From Chitinophagaceae bacterium (GTDB lineage: Bacteria; Bacteroidota; Bacteroidia; Chitinophagales; Chitinophagaceae): a stretch of 64,000 bases of DNA. The stretch's first letter is position 1; the number at the start of each line of letters is the position of its first letter. A program made the translations under genes and the position numbers. Location of the stretch: positions 248,001 through 312,000 of the forward strand of contig JADJTY010000012.1 in assembly GCA_016710935.1 (NCBI GenBank). Reading direction: 5' to 3'. Under the pieces are notes generated by a model that saw only the letters and a list, made by a program, of their open reading frames with translations, did no database searches and was not told the origin of the DNA. Below, in pieces: positions 25,938 to 34,814 of this stretch.

Positions 25938-28823
25938 GTGTGTGATTTTAATAACCATACAATAAAACAATTCAGCAGGCCTGTATTTTACTTATTAATC
26001 TACCTGCTCACTTTCACTCCGGCCGGTGCGCAACCAGGGAAAGCTTACAGCATCCACTTTACAGACACTTTACCGGCCGCCGAGTCATTTCTTTTATACA
26101 ATCATATTCAGTTTAAAAACCTAACGGCAGATCCATTGCAGTTAAAGGTGAAGTTCCTTTCTCCCGGAGGCTGGAATTTGTTATCGCCCCCGGAAACAGT
26201 TATGGATCTATTACCGGGCGAAAACCATTCATTACCTGTATCATTAAAAAAAAGAACCGCCATTTCATCAATATGGCAACAGGTAAATTTTATTGTGGAA
26301 TCAGAAACCGGTAAAATAAAGGATACCTTTTTTTTTAGTATTTATTCAGAACCACTGTCGAAATTCAATGTTACCAATATATTTAACGGGTTATCACCTG
26401 CACATCCAAAAGATATCCAGGTACAATTTATTTTAAAGAATACAGGAAATATTGACGGACTATATCACCTCAGTTTTAAAAATGAAAACCTGGATCTTGA
26501 TCACAACAAAATTATAGCGCTGAAACCGGGTAAGGACACCGTAATTTATTATGCCCACCATATACCTAAAAAAAGATGGGAACAGTTTACCAATGAAACG
26601 ATAAGGATATTAATTGCCGACAGCTTATTTAAAAAAACAACTCCGGCAGTTAAGCAGCGGTTTATAAGAAATAACAGCAGTAATGCGGGCCACCATGTGT
26701 ACTACGACTATTTTGATGTTTACCGGGTTGATTCCCTTTTTTCGATGCACAAATCTGATTACTCCAATATTAACCTCAGCCTTGAAACCGGTTTTATAGG
26801 TTCGAGCAGGCAGATCAGCTATTATGCTGCATGCAGGTTGGTGTACGACATTTCCAAATACAGTAAGTTTACTTTTAACTACCGGAGCCGTCAATTTGGT
26901 TTATATAATACAATAGACAGGGATGTGTTAACAATTGGATTTAAAAACAGGTACTGGGACATTAGAGCAGGTAAAATATCCAATTCAAAATATTTTCTTA
27001 CCTATGGCAACGGAATAGAGGTCAGTTATTCCCGGAATAAACGGAGCATGATAACCCTTTTTGCTGTTAAGCACACCCCGGGGTTTCATACTACAAATGA
27101 TAATGCAGGATTGTTATTAAAGTACAGTATAAAAAATGTAGTTATCAATCATGACCTGCTTTACAATACTGATTCTGCCAGCCGCATTCAAAGTGGCATT
27201 TTCAATACAGATCTGAATTGGCGAACAAAAAATATTGATCTCAATATCAATGGGGGGCTGGGAACAGAATACAAGAACGCCAAAATTAAAAACAATACTT
27301 CAGGGGGCGGAAGCTTTTGGGGGTACCGGGTAGTATACAGGATCAAATCCTGGACGCTGAATTCTCAATATAAAACTTTTGGGGAAAATTTTCCGGGATT
27401 GTATGCCGGATCAAAAATACACAATCATGGTATTTCATACCGGGCAAAGAAATTTGCAGCCGAACTATATTACCAGGTTAACATTACCAATACCGTTTTT
27501 TTTAAAGACACCCTGTACAATACAGATTTCCTGACCTTCAATACTACAAAATATGGTACAAAGTTCAGTACGTACACCAAAAGATCTCAGCTAATGATCG
27601 GTTATGGCTGGATGGTTCAGAGCGGATTACAGGCATATACTTTTACTCCCCGTTATCAATTTGTAGAAATACAGTACAGCCTGAAAGGTAAAAAATATTT
27701 CAGCCTTAATTTTTCTACTTCAAACGGATATGCTGCACAAAAAAAATACAAATCGGGGCCGGCTTATTTTACCCAGAATTCAATAAATATGAGTTATAAA
27801 AATATTGGTATAAACGGCGGCTACACCAGCATACCGGTAGTTGATACCCTGCAAAAACCTGTCTACAACAGCACAGTGTACGGCGGGCCTTATATCACCG
27901 CTCATTTCGGAAAATACTTTAACCTGGGTATCCAATACAGTTTATCAAAAACTTTATATGACAATGGTATCAACTCTTTTGCCGGAATTAATTTTTCTTA
28001 TAACAATGAGAAGGCAAGAACAAATATCCTGGTCAATATTTCCTCTCCCTTACAAAAAGCAAATGAGAAGAGCGTAAATCCATTCAAATACGGTTATGTT
28101 AATATTTCCCTGATGAAAACCTTTGATATTCCCTTTGTTTTTCAAAAAAAATACCACCGGCTGGAAACTGTTTTTGTTGAAGATATGAACCTGAACGGCA
28201 AAGCAGATTCCAATGAAAACAGGTTGCCGAATGTTGCATTTACTATAGGTGATCTGCATTTTATCAGCAACCGCGAAGGGATTGCCAGGTATAAACACAT
28301 AGATAAAGGAGACTATACACTCAACTTATCCGGATCGAATGTACGGGGTTTAATTCCTAATGATGGAACTGTGCATGTTATAAAAGTAGCAGGAGATAAT
28401 AAAACCACCATCCTGTTTTCAAAAAGCAGTGTACTGAGCGGACATATTGATATTCTCCAGGATTCTGCAACCGACGAATTGTTTCTTGTAAATAATATTA
28501 AAATAACAGCCATAGACGCTTTTGGTAAAAAATATACAACCATTACCGATACCGCCGGAAATTATTTCTTCAATTTACCTGCCGGTATGTATAGTGTAAT
28601 GCTAAACCAGGATGCTTTCAATCAAAATTACCGGCCGGATAAAATGAATGCAGAAGCCGACCTGGTTAAGAACGAAGCGATAATCGTAAACTTTATAATT
28701 AAGCAAAAGCGGCGATTGGTTAAAATGCTTGATGCTGTTCCTGGTAAAGTGATAGACCTGAAGCAGCCGGATAATTTGAAAACGGATGATACGAAACCAA
28801 AACCAGCTAAACCAAAACACTGA
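25938..28823 (+). CDS. Large outer-membrane beta-barrel, usher-like
   Basis: 961 residues with a signal peptide (about 14-31); start is GTG at 25938, the first codon giving a plausible leader. Residues about 38-140 and 145-240 are two Ig-like domains (NLTADPLQLKVKFLSPGGWN; LKNTGNIDGLYHLSFKN). About 275-735 is a run of amphipathic aromatic-ended strands typical of an outer-membrane barrel. About 744-825 has an EF-loop-bearing SdrD-B-like module (EDMNLNGKADSNENRLPNVA), and about 826-925 a carboxypeptidase-regulatory-like domain (DTAGNYFFNLPAGMY). The tail is Lys/Pro-rich. N-terminal domain, barrel and two C-terminal beta domains parallel a pilus usher, but I cannot show homology to FimD or CooC. 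It could also be a receptor-like barrel. Confidence 0.65.
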   Translation: MCDFNNHTIKQFSRPVFYLLIYLLTFTPAGAQPGKAYSIHFTDTLPAAESFLLYNHIQFKNLTADPLQLKVKFLSPGGWNLLSPPETVMDLLPGENHSLPVSLKKRTAISSIWQQVNFIVESETGKIKDTFFFSIYSEPLSKFNVTNIFNGLSPAHPKDIQVQFILKNTGNIDGLYHLSFKNENLDLDHNKIIALKPGKDTVIYYAHHIPKKRWEQFTNETIRILIADSLFKKTTPAVKQRFIRNNSSNAGHHVYYDYFDVYRVDSLFSMHKSDYSNINLSLETGFIGSSRQISYYAACRLVYDISKYSKFTFNYRSRQFGLYNTIDRDVLTIGFKNRYWDIRAGKISNSKYFLTYGNGIEVSYSRNKRSMITLFAVKHTPGFHTTNDNAGLLLKYSIKNVVINHDLLYNTDSASRIQSGIFNTDLNWRTKNIDLNINGGLGTEYKNAKIKNNTSGGGSFWGYRVVYRIKSWTLNSQYKTFGENFPGLYAGSKIHNHGISYRAKKFAAELYYQVNITNTVFFKDTLYNTDFLTFNTTKYGTKFSTYTKRSQLMIGYGWMVQSGLQAYTFTPRYQFVEIQYSLKGKKYFSLNFSTSNGYAAQKKYKSGPAYFTQNSINMSYKNIGINGGYTSIPVVDTLQKPVYNSTVYGGPYITAHFGKYFNLGIQYSLSKTLYDNGINSFAGINFSYNNEKARTNILVNISSPLQKANEKSVNPFKYGYVNISLMKTFDIPFVFQKKYHRLETVFVEDMNLNGKADSNENRLPNVAFTIGDLHFISNREGIARYKHIDKGDYTLNLSGSNVRGLIPNDGTVHVIKVAGDNKTTILFSKSSVLSGHIDILQDSATDELFLVNNIKITAIDAFGKKYTTITDTAGNYFFNLPAGMYSVMLNQDAFNQNYRPDKMNAEADLVKNEAIIVNFIIKQKRRLVKMLDAVPGKVIDLKQPDNLKTDDTKPKPAKPKH

Positions 28824-28843
28824 TCATTTATGTAAGAAGGCCC

Positions 28844-29410
28844 ATGAAAAAGATATTTTTGACGATATGGATAATCATGTTAACTGACCTGCATACCCTT
28901 GCACAGCTGTTTGATCCTTTATCTGCCAATAATACGATCAGTATACAATACGACTTAAATCCAGCACTTAAAAACGTTTTTGTTTCATCAGCTGCCAGAA
29001 CAGAAAATGAACTTTTGCATGGAATGAATTACAACCACGGAACCCCATTAAAATTTCGCATATATTCTCCTTCCACCTATTACGTCAGCCTTTCCTCTTT
29101 TACATCTTCCTATACTCCTGCATCATCAATCAGGTCACTCCGTGATGTTGATATTAATAATTATATTTTTTATAAAATAGTTAATAATAATACAGGAGGA
29201 AATGTAATATCATCGAATAATCCACTGGGTGATAATTTGGGTAAAAACGCGAGGGCCATCATTTCAAATTGTCCGGCAAATACAAGCTTAGCTAACAAAA
29301 ATACACCCGTACCTGCCAGTTTTGGAATTACATTCAGCGTTTATCCGGGTTATAGCCTGCCGCCGGGTAATTACACCACCCATGTAGTATTAACTGCTAC
29401 ATACCAATAG
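28844..29410 (+). CDS. Secreted fimbrial-subunit-like protein (second subunit)
   Basis: 188 residues with a signal peptide (KKIFLTIWIIMLTDLHTLA). The mature part is small and beta-rich, and ends FSVYPGYSLPPGNYTTHVVL plus TATYQ, the same closing pattern as the first subunit at 25213 and as Csu/DUF4402-type pilin domains. It starts 20 bp after the barrel gene, so they are co-transcribed. By analogy with the CS1 operon it would be the minor or tip subunit. Sequence similarity between the two subunits outside the last 30 residues is weak. Confidence 0.68.
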   Translation: MKKIFLTIWIIMLTDLHTLAQLFDPLSANNTISIQYDLNPALKNVFVSSAARTENELLHGMNYNHGTPLKFRIYSPSTYYVSLSSFTSSYTPASSIRSLRDVDINNYIFYKIVNNNTGGNVISSNNPLGDNLGKNARAIISNCPANTSLANKNTPVPASFGITFSVYPGYSLPPGNYTTHVVLTATYQ

Positions 29411-29473
29411 GTTTACTGATTTCCTTAGATTTTTCCGGCATTCAAATTGGTTTTTTCACCAGCGGGTGATCGT

Positions 29474-29827
29474 TCATTGATTCTTTACCAACCGCAGTGT
29501 TCTTACATCGCCCTTTGCTCCTTCAAATTTTACTATATACATGCCTTTGCTCAGCATACCAATATGTAATTGTGTTTGCAGGGTATTGGCCACTATGGTA
29601 CGTTGCAGTAATATGCGTCCGTCGGTACTGATTATGGAAAGTATGGCTCTTTCAGGCGAAGAAACATGTTGTATCGTGACCTCGCTTACAGCCGGATTGG
29701 GATAAGCCTGCATAGCTTTACCCGTATTATTGGTTAACCAGGCTGTCTTGGTTAATTCAGGTGTTGTTTGTGCTTGTGCAGCAATGCCGCTGAGGATAAT
29801 GGTTGCAAAAAGTAATAATTTTTTCAT
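29474..29827 (-). CDS. Small secreted protein consisting almost only of a T9SS type A sorting domain
   Basis: 117 residues from the ATG at 29827 (MKKLLLFATIILSGIAAQAQ signal peptide); the frame extends eight codons upstream. After about 25 residues of spacer the rest is a sorting domain: YPNPAVSEVTIQH, then a middle strand block, then LSKGMYIVKFEGAKGDVRTL. Such domains direct cargo through SprA and are cleaved or anchored at the surface by PorU. No functional domain is attached, so it is either a truncated gene or a bare-domain protein. It is convergent with the subunit gene at 28844. Confidence 0.82.
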   Translation of the reverse strand: MKKLLLFATIILSGIAAQAQTTPELTKTAWLTNNTGKAMQAYPNPAVSEVTIQHVSSPERAILSIISTDGRILLQRTIVANTLQTQLHIGMLSKGMYIVKFEGAKGDVRTLRLVKNQ

Positions 29828-30088
29828 AGCTGTATTTTTAGAGTGCTTCATGTTACTGCCTCTAATAATTCAACAATGATGCCGTGCTGGATTCACTCCC
29901 TTTCCGGAAGGGCTATAATCAACGAAAGTATATGCCCGTTTCTGCTATAACCTGCTGCTGCCGATAGTTTGGCATATTTTAAGCTGGTGGGAATTTTGCA
30001 ACAAAAATTGTCTGCTATTAATCGTTTTTCAAACACGGGAATAGCGCAGCTTCATTCCATCCGGCTTTTGCAGTATTTGCCATCACAC

Positions 30089-30499
30089 TTAAAATCCTGC
30101 TTTAATATACGCCCAGCCTTCTTCCTGTTTTTTTACAATTTCTAAAATAGCCACGGGCACTATTATTGCTTCTGTAATTACCCGGGCTGGGTCTATCTTT
30201 CTTTTTTTCAACGAGTTGTTGCACACCGCAAATACAACCCCTTTTTTATAGAATGATGTTATTTGTGGCTTAAAGTAACCGGTATCTTTAAGCAGGGCAT
30301 ACACCGCAAAGCCATGAAATACCACTTCAATTTTTGTATCGGGCGCTTCAGTTAATACATTGTTTAACTGGTTGAATAAAACCCGTTGCTGTGCAGTATC
30401 ACCAGCGGCCATTTCCCAGATAATTTTATGCTGTGCATGGGTAGCTGCAGAAAAAAATAAGACAAGAAGAAAAAGGAACAGATGCTTACCGTGTCTCAT
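30089..30499 (-). CDS. Exported DsrE-family protein
   Basis: 136 residues. A signal peptide (about 6-22) precedes a small alpha/beta domain with HKIIWEMAAGDTAQQRVLFN at the start, IEVVFHGFAVYALLKD in the middle and AVCNNSLKKRKI near residue 92. The cysteine sits where DsrE/DsrF-like proteins carry their active cysteine. Cytoplasmic relatives relay sulphur; exported versions like this are common in Bacteroidota and of unknown role. No sulphur-metabolism genes are adjacent. Confidence 0.75.
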   Translation of the reverse strand: MRHGKHLFLFLLVLFFSAATHAQHKIIWEMAAGDTAQQRVLFNQLNNVLTEAPDTKIEVVFHGFAVYALLKDTGYFKPQITSFYKKGVVFAVCNNSLKKRKIDPARVITEAIIVPVAILEIVKKQEEGWAYIKAGF

Positions 30500-30642
30500 A
30501 CCATTGTTTTTATTAAAATTAGCTATTCTATCCGGTATATGGCATTTTCATACCTGTGGCAATCTTTCCTCCCTGGTTTTTAAAATACAAACACAAACTT
30601 TATGTACATTTAATTTCAATAAATCATCAAAAACAAAATACC

Positions 30643-31155
30643 ATGAAAGCAGTGTTACCAATCTTACTGGTGTCAGCCATCAGCTTACTTGTTGCCTGTA
30701 ATGAAAATAATAAAGAGCAAACAGCGCCAACAGCAACAGCCACAGCCGACAGCAAAAAACAAATTGCTGCCATGCTCGACTCATTTAATGTGGCTGCTGC
30801 CAATGCCGACTACACCCGTTACTTTAATTTTTATACCGAAGACGCGACCTTTAACGGCACCGATGCCACCGAGAACTGGGATAAAGCCGCTTTCATGATC
30901 TGGGCAAAACCCTTCTTTGATAAAAAAACAACCTGGAATTTTACGGCCATCAAACGCAACATTTATTTTGGAAAGCATGCCGATATCGCCTGGTTTGAAG
31001 AATTGCTGAACACGCAGATGAAGATATGCCGTGGCTCGGGTGTAGTGGTCAAGCTGGGCAACGACTGGAAAGTACAGCAATATGTTTTATCTACCACCAT
31101 TCCCAACAGCCAGCTGGATTCAGTGATCAAAATAAAAACGCCGGAGGAAGATTGA
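30643..31155 (+). CDS. Lipoprotein with NTF2/SnoaL-like domain
   Basis: 170 residues from the ATG at 30643, which gives a lipoprotein signal with Cys19 in SLLVAC. A Thr/Ala-rich linker follows, then a cone-shaped NTF2-like domain: MLDSFNVAAANADYTRYFNF, YTEDATFNGTD, and ending WKVQQYVLSTTIPN. The fold binds small ligands or acts as a hydrolase/isomerase; no specific catalytic residues can be assigned. The frame also opens upstream at 30556, but that start lacks the lipoprotein signal. Monocistronic by its surroundings. Confidence 0.78.
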   Translation: MKAVLPILLVSAISLLVACNENNKEQTAPTATATADSKKQIAAMLDSFNVAAANADYTRYFNFYTEDATFNGTDATENWDKAAFMIWAKPFFDKKTTWNFTAIKRNIYFGKHADIAWFEELLNTQMKICRGSGVVVKLGNDWKVQQYVLSTTIPNSQLDSVIKIKTPEED

Positions 31156-31200
31156 CTGATCAATAAATTTACCGGCAAATAAGATCTTATTATTGTCTCA

Positions 31201-31344
31201 TTAAAAAAACAGCAATACCACAGTAAGTATAATACCCGCCATCGTAAAATAAAGTCCCTTTTTAAAAATAGTGACCTTTGGTGTAAACATACTAAACGAA
31301 GCTATAACAAAGAACAGCAGCGATCCCCCAAAAAATAAAATCAA
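31201..31344 (-). CDS. Possible small two-helix membrane protein
   Basis: On the minus strand a TTG at 31344 opens a 47-codon frame with two hydrophobic segments (LFFGGSLLFFVIASFSMF and LYFTMAGIILTVVLLFF) separated by a basic loop (TPKVTIFKKG). That is the topology of small membrane proteins. The start codon is weak and there is no comparative evidence. It fills most of the 303-bp gap 31156-31458, which otherwise holds nothing I recognise. Confidence 0.32.
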   Translation of the reverse strand: MILFFGGSLLFFVIASFSMFTPKVTIFKKGLYFTMAGIILTVVLLFF

Positions 31345-31458
31345 TTAATCTTTTGTGTTGGCCTTGTATTACTGAGAGCAGGTGTTCCTTACATTTTTTT
31401 TTATTTTTCCTTTACCAACACAAAAAATGAATAAATTGTATATCTAAACGCTATACAT

Positions 31459-33015
31459 ATGTACAAATTGCTCTCCGCCATCAGCCTTTTATTTTTTATC
31501 AGTTTTGCTGCTGCGCAGGAAACCGTGGACATGCAGATGATGCAAAAAATAAAAGACGAGGCAAAAAATAATTCGCAAATTACCATGATAGCACACAACC
31601 TTACCGATGTGTGCGGCCCACGCCTTACCAACTCCCCGGGTTATAACCGTGCACTGGACTGGGTTACGCAAATATGTAAAGAATGGGGATTACAAAACAC
31701 AGGCCGTGAAGCCTGGGGCGAATTTGGTAAAGGCTGGCAAAACGAAACAGGCACACTGGCTTTAAAACTTCCTTACTACCAGGACATCATTGCCTATCCC
31801 GTGCCCTGGTGCAAGAGCACAAAAAAAACGGTTAAGACAGAACTGATCATGCTGGATAATCTTGACTCTGCTTCTATCACCAAAGCAGGATCTTCTTTAA
31901 AAGGAAAGATTGTGATGATAAAGCCTGGTGGCACCACCATACCCGATGCTTTTAAAGCCTACGCAACAAGATATGGCGATACCAGCCTGGATAATATTGG
32001 CGAAAAGTATATGGTAGACCGCAAACAGATGGAAAGTTTTTTACCATTTATTAAAAGTGATTATTACACAAAACTGTACCTGGAAAAAATGGGCGCAAAA
32101 GGATTGATACTGAGTGGCCGAAACAACAGGGATGGTACTGTATTTGTTGATGGCGGCACCGGTTATGCCAGTGGTTACGAAGCAACATTGCCCGAAATGA
32201 AAATAGGCCGTGAGGATTATTTAAAACTGATGCGCCTGATAAAAGACAATAAAAAAGTAGAACTGGAAATGAATGTGCAGAATACTTTCTACAGTGATGA
32301 CCTTACCGGTTACAATGTGGTGGCCGAAATACCCGGCACCGACCCTGCTTTAAAAAGCCAGGTTGTAATGTTGGGCGGACACTTAGACAGCTGGGCAGGT
32401 GGTACCGGCGCAACAGATAATGCCGCAGGTTGCATTGCTACACTGGAAGCCATGCGCATTTTAAAAGCATTGGGCATACAGCCACGCCGCACCATACGCA
32501 TTGCCTTGTGGGGAGGCGAAGAGCAGGGCCTGTACGGCAGTTTTGGTTATGTAAAAAAACATTTTGGCGATCCGGCCAACATGCAGTTAACAGGAGAGCA
32601 GGCCAATATTTCGGCCTATTACAATTTAGATAATGGCAGCGGCAAAATACGCGGCATTCATGCACAGGGCAACACAGCTGTACGTGATATTTTTAAAGCC
32701 TGGCTGGCTCCTTTTGCAGATATGGGCGCTGCAGGCGGCGTTACCCTCAGCAATACCGGCAGTACCGATCATATCAGTTTTGATGCTGTAGGTATACCCG
32801 GTTTTCAATTTATACAAGACCCGCTGGAGTACGAAACCCGTACCCACCACAGCAATATGGATACCTACGATCACCTGAGCATACCCGACCTGCAACAGGC
32901 TGCCATTATCATTGCCGCATTTGTATACAACACGGCTATGCGTAATGAACTGCTGCCACGCAAACCGTTACCAAAGCCCGAAAAATTTGTTTTTGATTTT
33001 GATTTTCCGATTTAG
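31459..33015 (+). CDS. Secreted M28-family zinc aminopeptidase/carboxypeptidase with PA insert
   Basis: 518 residues, signal peptide (about 3-19). The M28 catalytic domain has its two-zinc centre: His308 and Asp310 in GGHLDSW, Asp320 in TDNAAG, Glu354/Glu355 in GGEEQGLYGS, and His463/464 in THHSNMDTYD. A protease-associated (PA) domain is inserted at about 120-280. It cleaves N- or C-terminal residues from peptides in the periplasm or outside. There is no T9SS sorting domain, so periplasmic location is most likely. Full length for the family. Confidence 0.92.
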   Translation: MYKLLSAISLLFFISFAAAQETVDMQMMQKIKDEAKNNSQITMIAHNLTDVCGPRLTNSPGYNRALDWVTQICKEWGLQNTGREAWGEFGKGWQNETGTLALKLPYYQDIIAYPVPWCKSTKKTVKTELIMLDNLDSASITKAGSSLKGKIVMIKPGGTTIPDAFKAYATRYGDTSLDNIGEKYMVDRKQMESFLPFIKSDYYTKLYLEKMGAKGLILSGRNNRDGTVFVDGGTGYASGYEATLPEMKIGREDYLKLMRLIKDNKKVELEMNVQNTFYSDDLTGYNVVAEIPGTDPALKSQVVMLGGHLDSWAGGTGATDNAAGCIATLEAMRILKALGIQPRRTIRIALWGGEEQGLYGSFGYVKKHFGDPANMQLTGEQANISAYYNLDNGSGKIRGIHAQGNTAVRDIFKAWLAPFADMGAAGGVTLSNTGSTDHISFDAVGIPGFQFIQDPLEYETRTHHSNMDTYDHLSIPDLQQAAIIIAAFVYNTAMRNELLPRKPLPKPEKFVFDFDFPI

Positions 33016-33110
33016 CAGAAGCGGTATTTACCCGGATTGAACCTGCTGTTAAGGATAATAATTTAATGCTGCTGCGGATTGTAATAGTATCTTTATACAA
33101 AGCAGGTGCC

Positions 33111-33842
33111 ATGATGAATGCATATGAAAGGGAAGTGAATACAGCATTAACTGCGTGGCAAAAAAAAATGATGCGCAGGCCATCATTTTTGAACGGCCTT
33201 TCAAAAAAATTACAGACAAAGATCAATACCTGGATTCCGGAGAAAGTACACCGGGCCATTACGGCTACTATTAAACAAATGATACGGGGTGTTTTATTTG
33301 GCGCAAAATATACAACTGCCGACACGCTGGTAAATGCCGGCCTGCAGGAACGGGAAGAAGCAGTACAAAAAAAAATAGACTGGTATCGCAAAACCGCAGC
33401 CATTGAAGGTGGCATTACCGGTGCCGGTGGCATACTGCTGGGACTGGCTGATTTCCCCATTTTAATAAGCCTGAAACTGAAACTGCTTTTTGATATTGCC
33501 GTACTGTATGGCATAGATGTACACGATTACCGGGAACGGGTTTACATCCTCCATATTTTTGAACTGGCTTTTTCAAGTGATGAACACCGCAAAAGTGTTT
33601 ACCTGAAAATGACGGACTGGGAAGAGAAACGTAAACACCTGCCAGCCGATATGAATGAATTTGACTGGCGTAGTTTTCAGCAGGAATACCGTGATTATAT
33701 TGACCTGGCTAAAATGGCCCAACTGGTGCCTATTATTGGCGCACCGGTTGGCGTGCTCGTTAATTACCGGCTTATAAAAAAACTGGGCATCACTGCCATG
33801 AATGCATACCGGATGAGACTCATCAATTTTGACAGTGCGTAA
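33111..33842 (+). CDS. EcsC family protein
   Basis: 243 residues from the ATG at 33111 (MMNAYEREVNTALTAWQKKM); the frame also allows an ATG at 33066. The EcsC core is recognisable: a glycine-rich amphipathic stretch GGITGAGGILLGLADFPILI (about 122-141), a following helix (LKLKLLFDIAVLYGID), and LVPIIGAPVGVLVNYRLIKK near the end. The function of EcsC is not defined; it was named from a Bacillus ABC-transporter operon. No such transporter is adjacent here. Probably membrane-associated. Confidence 0.82.
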   Translation: MMNAYEREVNTALTAWQKKMMRRPSFLNGLSKKLQTKINTWIPEKVHRAITATIKQMIRGVLFGAKYTTADTLVNAGLQEREEAVQKKIDWYRKTAAIEGGITGAGGILLGLADFPILISLKLKLLFDIAVLYGIDVHDYRERVYILHIFELAFSSDEHRKSVYLKMTDWEEKRKHLPADMNEFDWRSFQQEYRDYIDLAKMAQLVPIIGAPVGVLVNYRLIKKLGITAMNAYRMRLINFDSA

Positions 33843-33906
33843 ATCACGGGATTTTGTATCTTGAACTGACAGTTCATTCACCCATTTTAAAATTAGATTT
33901 GCTTCT

Positions 33907-34740
33907 ATGGTACTATCTGAGTTTAAACCATGCCCCGGCTTAACTGAATTTATACGGGTATACAGGTTAGTACATTTCGTGTTTGCAGATATTACAAATA
34001 TTCCCTTCAAACCTTATCCCCCAAGGGCAGAACATTGTTTAAGCTTTTATCCCCGTGATACAGAAACTGTAGAATATGTAAACAGCGGCCAAAAAATCAC
34101 CAACTTAAAAACAGTGTTGATCGGTCAACAAAATGAAGTGAGTAACCGGTATGTTGGGAAAGATTTTTTGGTTTTCCAGGTAGTGTTTCGTCCGGGTGCC
34201 TTGTACCGTCTTACCGGCATTCCCTCTTACCAATTAAACAATTGTTATGTTGATGCGGAAACTGTTTTCTCAAAAGATATAAAAGAAGTAAACAACAAAC
34301 TGAATGATGCTGCCGGGTTTAAAGAAATGGTAGCTGTGGTAGACATGTTCTTATTAAAACAAATAAACCGGGGCTTAAAAGAATTTCACAGGCTCGACTA
34401 TGTAAGCGACCTGATTTTAAACGCCCATACAAATCTTACAATAGAATGGCTTGCCAAAGAATCCTGTTTGAGTGTAAGGCAATACGAAAGGAAATTTATA
34501 GAAAGAATGGGTATTGCCCCCAGGTATTTCAGCAAAATAGTACGGTTTGAAAATGCTTTCAGAATAAAAAATAAACACCCGCACCTGGATTGGTTATCCA
34601 TTGCTGTACAATGCAACTACCACGACTATCAACACCTGGCGAAAGATTACAAGCAATTTACAAACCAAACGCCAACTGATTTTCACTTACTCGATAATTC
34701 CTCCCCCGAAAGAAAGTTTGGAGAATCGGATACTTATTAA
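33907..34740 (+). CDS. AraC-family transcriptional regulator
   Basis: 277 residues. The N-terminal sensing domain (about 1-160) begins with FKPCPGLTEFIRVYRLVHFV and contains RAEHCLSFYPRD, the type annotated as DUF6597 in Bacteroidota. The C-terminal double helix-turn-helix spans about 165-262: TIEWLAKESCLSVRQYERKF is the first HTH, and WLSIAVQCNYHDYQHLAKDY with FTNQTPTDF the second. It probably activates the cupin gene 74 bp downstream in the same direction, a pairing I infer from proximity. Confidence 0.9.
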   Translation: MVLSEFKPCPGLTEFIRVYRLVHFVFADITNIPFKPYPPRAEHCLSFYPRDTETVEYVNSGQKITNLKTVLIGQQNEVSNRYVGKDFLVFQVVFRPGALYRLTGIPSYQLNNCYVDAETVFSKDIKEVNNKLNDAAGFKEMVAVVDMFLLKQINRGLKEFHRLDYVSDLILNAHTNLTIEWLAKESCLSVRQYERKFIERMGIAPRYFSKIVRFENAFRIKNKHPHLDWLSIAVQCNYHDYQHLAKDYKQFTNQTPTDFHLLDNSSPERKFGESDTY

Positions 34741-34814
34741 AATGTCGTTTTTTTACCACTAACCCACTTTCCGTTTAACAGACATTTGCAGCAACAATTT
34801 AAAACAAATGCAAT

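Noticed and set aside
32936..33514. 192-codon minus-strand frame opposite the EcsC gene
   Set aside because: Shadow of the EcsC reading frame, which carries the recognisable family sequence.
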